From: Paenibacillus soyae
Lineage (GTDB): Bacteria > Bacillota > Bacilli > Paenibacillales > Paenibacillaceae
Assembly (NCBI RefSeq): GCF_024623455.1
Contig: NZ_JANIPJ010000003.1
Coordinates: 1-64,000, forward strand
Direction of reading: 5' to 3'
Length of the DNA stretch: 64,000 bases
Shown: positions 62,064 to 64,000 of the stretch, one piece after another
Numbering within the stretch: the stretch's first letter is position 1
Layout: every line of letters begins with the position of its first letter
Made by a program: the position numbers and the translations under genes
Notes under the pieces: model-generated
What the model saw: the letters and a program-made list of their open reading frames with translations, nothing else
The model's database searches: none
What the model was told of the DNA's origin: nothing

Positions 62064-63006
62064 ACGCTTTTCTCCTCATCAGCAGATACAGGAACACGAC
62101 GCTCCCGATCACGCCGACGGTCAAGCCGATCGGCACCTCGTAGGGATAGATGATCACGCGTCCCAAGATGTCGCAGGCCAAGACGAACGCCGCCCCGAGC
62201 AGAGCCGTATGCACCAGGCTCTTCCGCAAGTTGTCGCCGACGTACAGCGTGACGATGTTCGGAATGATGAGCCCGAGGAACGGAATCGTTCCGATCGTCA
62301 GAATGACGACTACCGACACCAGCGCGACGATGACCAGCCCGATATTCACGACCAGCCTATGATTCAGCCCCAGGTTGACCGAGAACTCCTCGCCCATCCC
62401 CGCGATCGTAAACTTATTCGCGTACAGGTACGCGACGACCAGCAGCGGCAAGCTGACGTACAGCAGCTCGTAACGCCCCGACATGACGGAGGAGAAGCTG
62501 CCCTGCAGCCACGACGTGATGCTCTGGATCATGTCGTTCTTGTAGGCGAAGAACGTCGTCGCCGCGTTAATGACATTCCCGAACATGAGACCCACCAGCG
62601 GAATGAAGATCGTGTCCTTAAATTTCAGCCGGTCCATGAATTTCATGAAGACATAAGTGCCGGCCAGCGCAAAAGCGAACGCGATCAGCATCTTGTGCAT
62701 CGTCGCCGCCGCTGGGAAGAGAAGCAGCGCTACCAATATGCCAAGCTTCGCCGAGTCGTCCGTACCCGCCGTTGTCGGCGATACGAATTTGTTCCTGCTG
62801 AGCTGCTGCATGATCAGACCCGCTATGCTCATGCCGACACCCGCGATCAGGATGCTGACAAGACGCGGGATCCGGCTGATGTTCATCACCTGCCACTGCT
62901 CCGTCGTCATGCTGAACAGATCCAGCGGGGATATATCCTTAACTCCGATGAACAACGAGGCGACCGACATGATCGCCAGCGCTGCTATAAGCATCCATAA
63001 CTTCAT
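62053..63006 (-). CDS. yclN: Siderophore ABC transporter permease (YclN-like)
   Basis: A 317-residue FecCD-type permease, first gene of the operon. GTIPFLGLIIPNIVTLYVGDNLR is the ATPase-contact motif. I start it at ATG 63006 (MKLWMLIAALAIM), which matches the family N-terminus; the ATG at 63039 lacks a ribosome site. That choice gives a leader of about 155 nt from the predicted transcription start. Confidence 0.9.
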   Translation of the reverse strand: MKLWMLIAALAIMSVASLFIGVKDISPLDLFSMTTEQWQVMNISRIPRLVSILIAGVGMSIAGLIMQQLSRNKFVSPTTAGTDDSAKLGILVALLLFPAAATMHKMLIAFAFALAGTYVFMKFMDRLKFKDTIFIPLVGLMFGNVINAATTFFAYKNDMIQSITSWLQGSFSSVMSGRYELLYVSLPLLVVAYLYANKFTIAGMGEEFSVNLGLNHRLVVNIGLVIVALVSVVVILTIGTIPFLGLIIPNIVTLYVGDNLRKSLVHTALLGAAFVLACDILGRVIIYPYEVPIGLTVGVIGSVVFLYLLMRRKAYEA

Positions 63007-63050
63007 TTCGCCGCTGTACCTCGCCTCATAGGATGTCATTATGTAACAAA

Positions 63051-63066
63051 GATAATCATTCTCATT
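63051..63066. promoter_or_regulatory. Second Fur-like site in the yclN leader
   Basis: GATAATCATTCTCATT is a partial Fur box. Its GATAATCATT half is complementary to part of the perfect Fur box at 63143-63157 as it appears in the transcript. Confidence 0.6.
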
Positions 63067-63074
63067 AAAGACCC

Positions 63075-63095
63075 AAAAAAAAGGAGCTTTCGCTC
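63075..63095 (-). terminator. Small hairpin with eight T in the yclN leader
   Basis: On the minus strand GAGC-GAAA-GCTC is followed by C and eight T. The 4-bp stem is short for an intrinsic terminator, but a second stem-loop lies just before it (GGCTTACC..GGTGGTAGCC). It could be an attenuator in the leader of the siderophore operon or a weak terminator of the GH10 gene. Confidence 0.45.
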
Positions 63096-63142
63096 AGTCT
63101 GGCTACCACCCGGGTAAGCCTGCCTTGCCCGTTCATTCTCAC

Positions 63143-63157
63143 TGATAATGATTATCA
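63143..63157. promoter_or_regulatory. Perfect Fur box
   Basis: TGATAAT-G-ATTATCA is a perfect 7-1-7 Fur/PerR-type box. It lies just downstream of the predicted transcription start, so Fur with iron would block the siderophore operon. Confidence 0.93.
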
Positions 63158-63169
63158 CAGGCACGTTTA

Positions 63170-63198
63170 ATATTACCCTTGGCATCCTATTACGTCAA
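63170..63198 (-). promoter_or_regulatory. Predicted promoter of the yclNOPQ operon
   Basis: On the minus strand TTGACG (63193-63198) and TAATAT (63170-63175) form a -35/-10 pair with an ideal 17-bp spacer. Transcription would start near 63163, just before the Fur box. Confidence 0.8.
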
Positions 63199-63247
63199 CT
63201 ACATTATTTGGGAATTAATTGACAAAATATTGTCTGTCCGCATGACA

Positions 63248-63298
63248 ACGGCCTCCGCCGGAGCGCTCTTCCGAATTCGCGCTCTGGCAAAGGCCGTG
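63248..63298 (-). other. Large hairpin after the GH10 gene
   Basis: ACGGCCT pairs with AGGCCGT and an inner AGCGC/GCGCT stem completes a two-part hairpin 15 bp after the GH10 stop. There is no T-run on the minus strand, so it may be an mRNA 3'-end protector rather than a standard terminator. Confidence 0.55.
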
Positions 63299-63312
63299 AT
63301 GATCATGTTCTC

Positions 63313-64000
63313 CTAGAACTCCGTAATTCGATAGAATGAAGCTTTCGGACGATGCGCCGCGTCGAAGACGAGCGGCCAGTTCCGCCGGCCCCGCACCGGG
63401 AAATCGTGAAGCCAGGTGTAGTCGTCCGCCGCGCCCCAGAACGTAACGGAATCGATGGCGTCCCGGTATTCGCGGAAGAGCGCGAACACCGCTTCGTAAC
63501 GCTCGGCTTGAAGCTCCAGCATCTCCGCCGTCGGCTCGGTCAGATCGGTTCGCCGGTCGTCGTGCGCGAATACAGACAGATCAAGCTCCGTCACGTGAAG
63601 ACGCAGATCAAGCGCGGCATAGCTTTCGATGGCTTGGCGGATGTCATCCATTGACGGACCGTACAAGCTCCAATGCCCCTGCATGCCCATGCCGTGTAGC
63701 GGAACGTCCTGCTCCTTCAGAGACCGCAGCAAACGAACGATTTTGTCCCGCTTCACCGGATCGCATTCGTTATAATCGTTGTAGAATAGCTGCGCGTCCG
63801 GATCCGCCGCGTGCGCGTATGCGAATGCTTTGGCGATGAAGCCTTCGCCCGCGATATCCAGCCACTTCGACCGGCGCAGCCACTCCTCCGCCTTGTCCTC
63901 GATGACCTCGTTGACGACGTCCCAGCAGTAAACCTGGCCGCGGTAACGTCCCGCAACGGCGTTGATATGCTCTTCCATCCGCTTCAGCAGCTCTTCTTGG
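63313..64000 (-). CDS. Family 10 endo-1,4-beta-xylanase, 3' part
   Basis: The gene runs off the window edge; about 229 C-terminal residues are visible. They contain the GH10 acid/base in CWDVVNEVIED, ALFYNDYNE-like AQLFYNDYNEC, the nucleophile in LHVTELDLSV, and the C-terminal WGAADDYTW. It hydrolyses xylan inside the chain. No carbohydrate-binding module follows the catalytic domain, and the missing N-terminus would show whether it is secreted; the short compact end suggests an intracellular xylanase type. Confidence 0.93.
   Translation of the reverse strand, partial: QEELLKRMEEHINAVAGRYRGQVYCWDVVNEVIEDKAEEWLRRSKWLDIAGEGFIAKAFAYAHAADPDAQLFYNDYNECDPVKRDKIVRLLRSLKEQDVPLHGMGMQGHWSLYGPSMDDIRQAIESYAALDLRLHVTELDLSVFAHDDRRTDLTEPTAEMLELQAERYEAVFALFREYRDAIDSVTFWGAADDYTWLHDFPVRGRRNWPLVFDAAHRPKASFYRITEF

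Overview
The window looks like a chromosomal segment of a spore-forming member of the Paenibacillaceae (Paenibacillus/Cohnella type). Reasons: strong GGAGG ribosome sites, several TTG/GTG starts, a caa3 oxidase operon in the Bacillales order ctaC-D-E-F-G, a YhcN/YlaJ-type spore lipoprotein, BceRS-BceAB and YclNOPQ-type operons, and a paeninodin-like lasso peptide cluster. The assignment rests on gene content only.

1-9.7 kb (minus strand): a lasso peptide cluster, read right to left as nucleotidyltransferase, HPr-kinase-like kinase (K), RRE protein (B1), leader peptidase (B2), ABC exporter (D), cyclase C1, precursor A3, cyclase C2, precursors A2 and A1, then a strong terminator. The three precursors are only 45-48 codons long. 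Each has Thr at the penultimate leader position, a predicted 9-residue ring closed on Asp9 and a C-terminal Ser, the residue that paeninodin-type kinases phosphorylate.

9.7-28.4 kb (minus strand): a Wzx/Wzy-type exopolysaccharide operon. It holds a chain-length regulator, tyrosine kinase, galU, phosphoglycosyl transferase, four glycosyltransferases, polymerase, flippase, secreted glycoside hydrolase, acyltransferase, pyruvyl transferase, manC and ugd. The sugar-nucleotide genes suggest a pyruvylated, acylated polymer containing glucose, mannose and glucuronic acid. Only 24 bp separate ugd from the first lasso gene, so the two systems may share a transcript. A 500-bp non-coding block between the kinase gene and galU has 101-bp inverted repeats around a structured core, at the place where Bacillales eps operons carry the EAR antitermination RNA. 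A 141-bp structured repeat occurs on both sides of the pyruvyl transferase gene.

29.3-34.2 kb: a second secreted clan-A glycoside hydrolase related to the one inside the EPS operon, then a GH31 enzyme divergent from an AraC regulator. 34.4-39.9 kb: small membrane proteins and a YtrA-regulated ABC transporter operon with a nested palindromic operator. 40-45.5 kb: caa3 cytochrome oxidase. 45.8-51.7 kb: spore lipoprotein, DUF421 protein, CsoR-CopZ copper operon with a lipoprotein carrying two HVHP motifs, GDPD and MFS transporter. 51.7-59.3 kb: YitT, a BceAB/BceRS peptide-antibiotic detoxification module, glutathione peroxidase under an OhrR-like palindrome, YuiD-type PAP2 protein and a small lipoprotein. 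59.3-64 kb: Fur-controlled YclNOPQ-type siderophore uptake operon and the 3' part of a GH10 xylanase gene cut by the window end.
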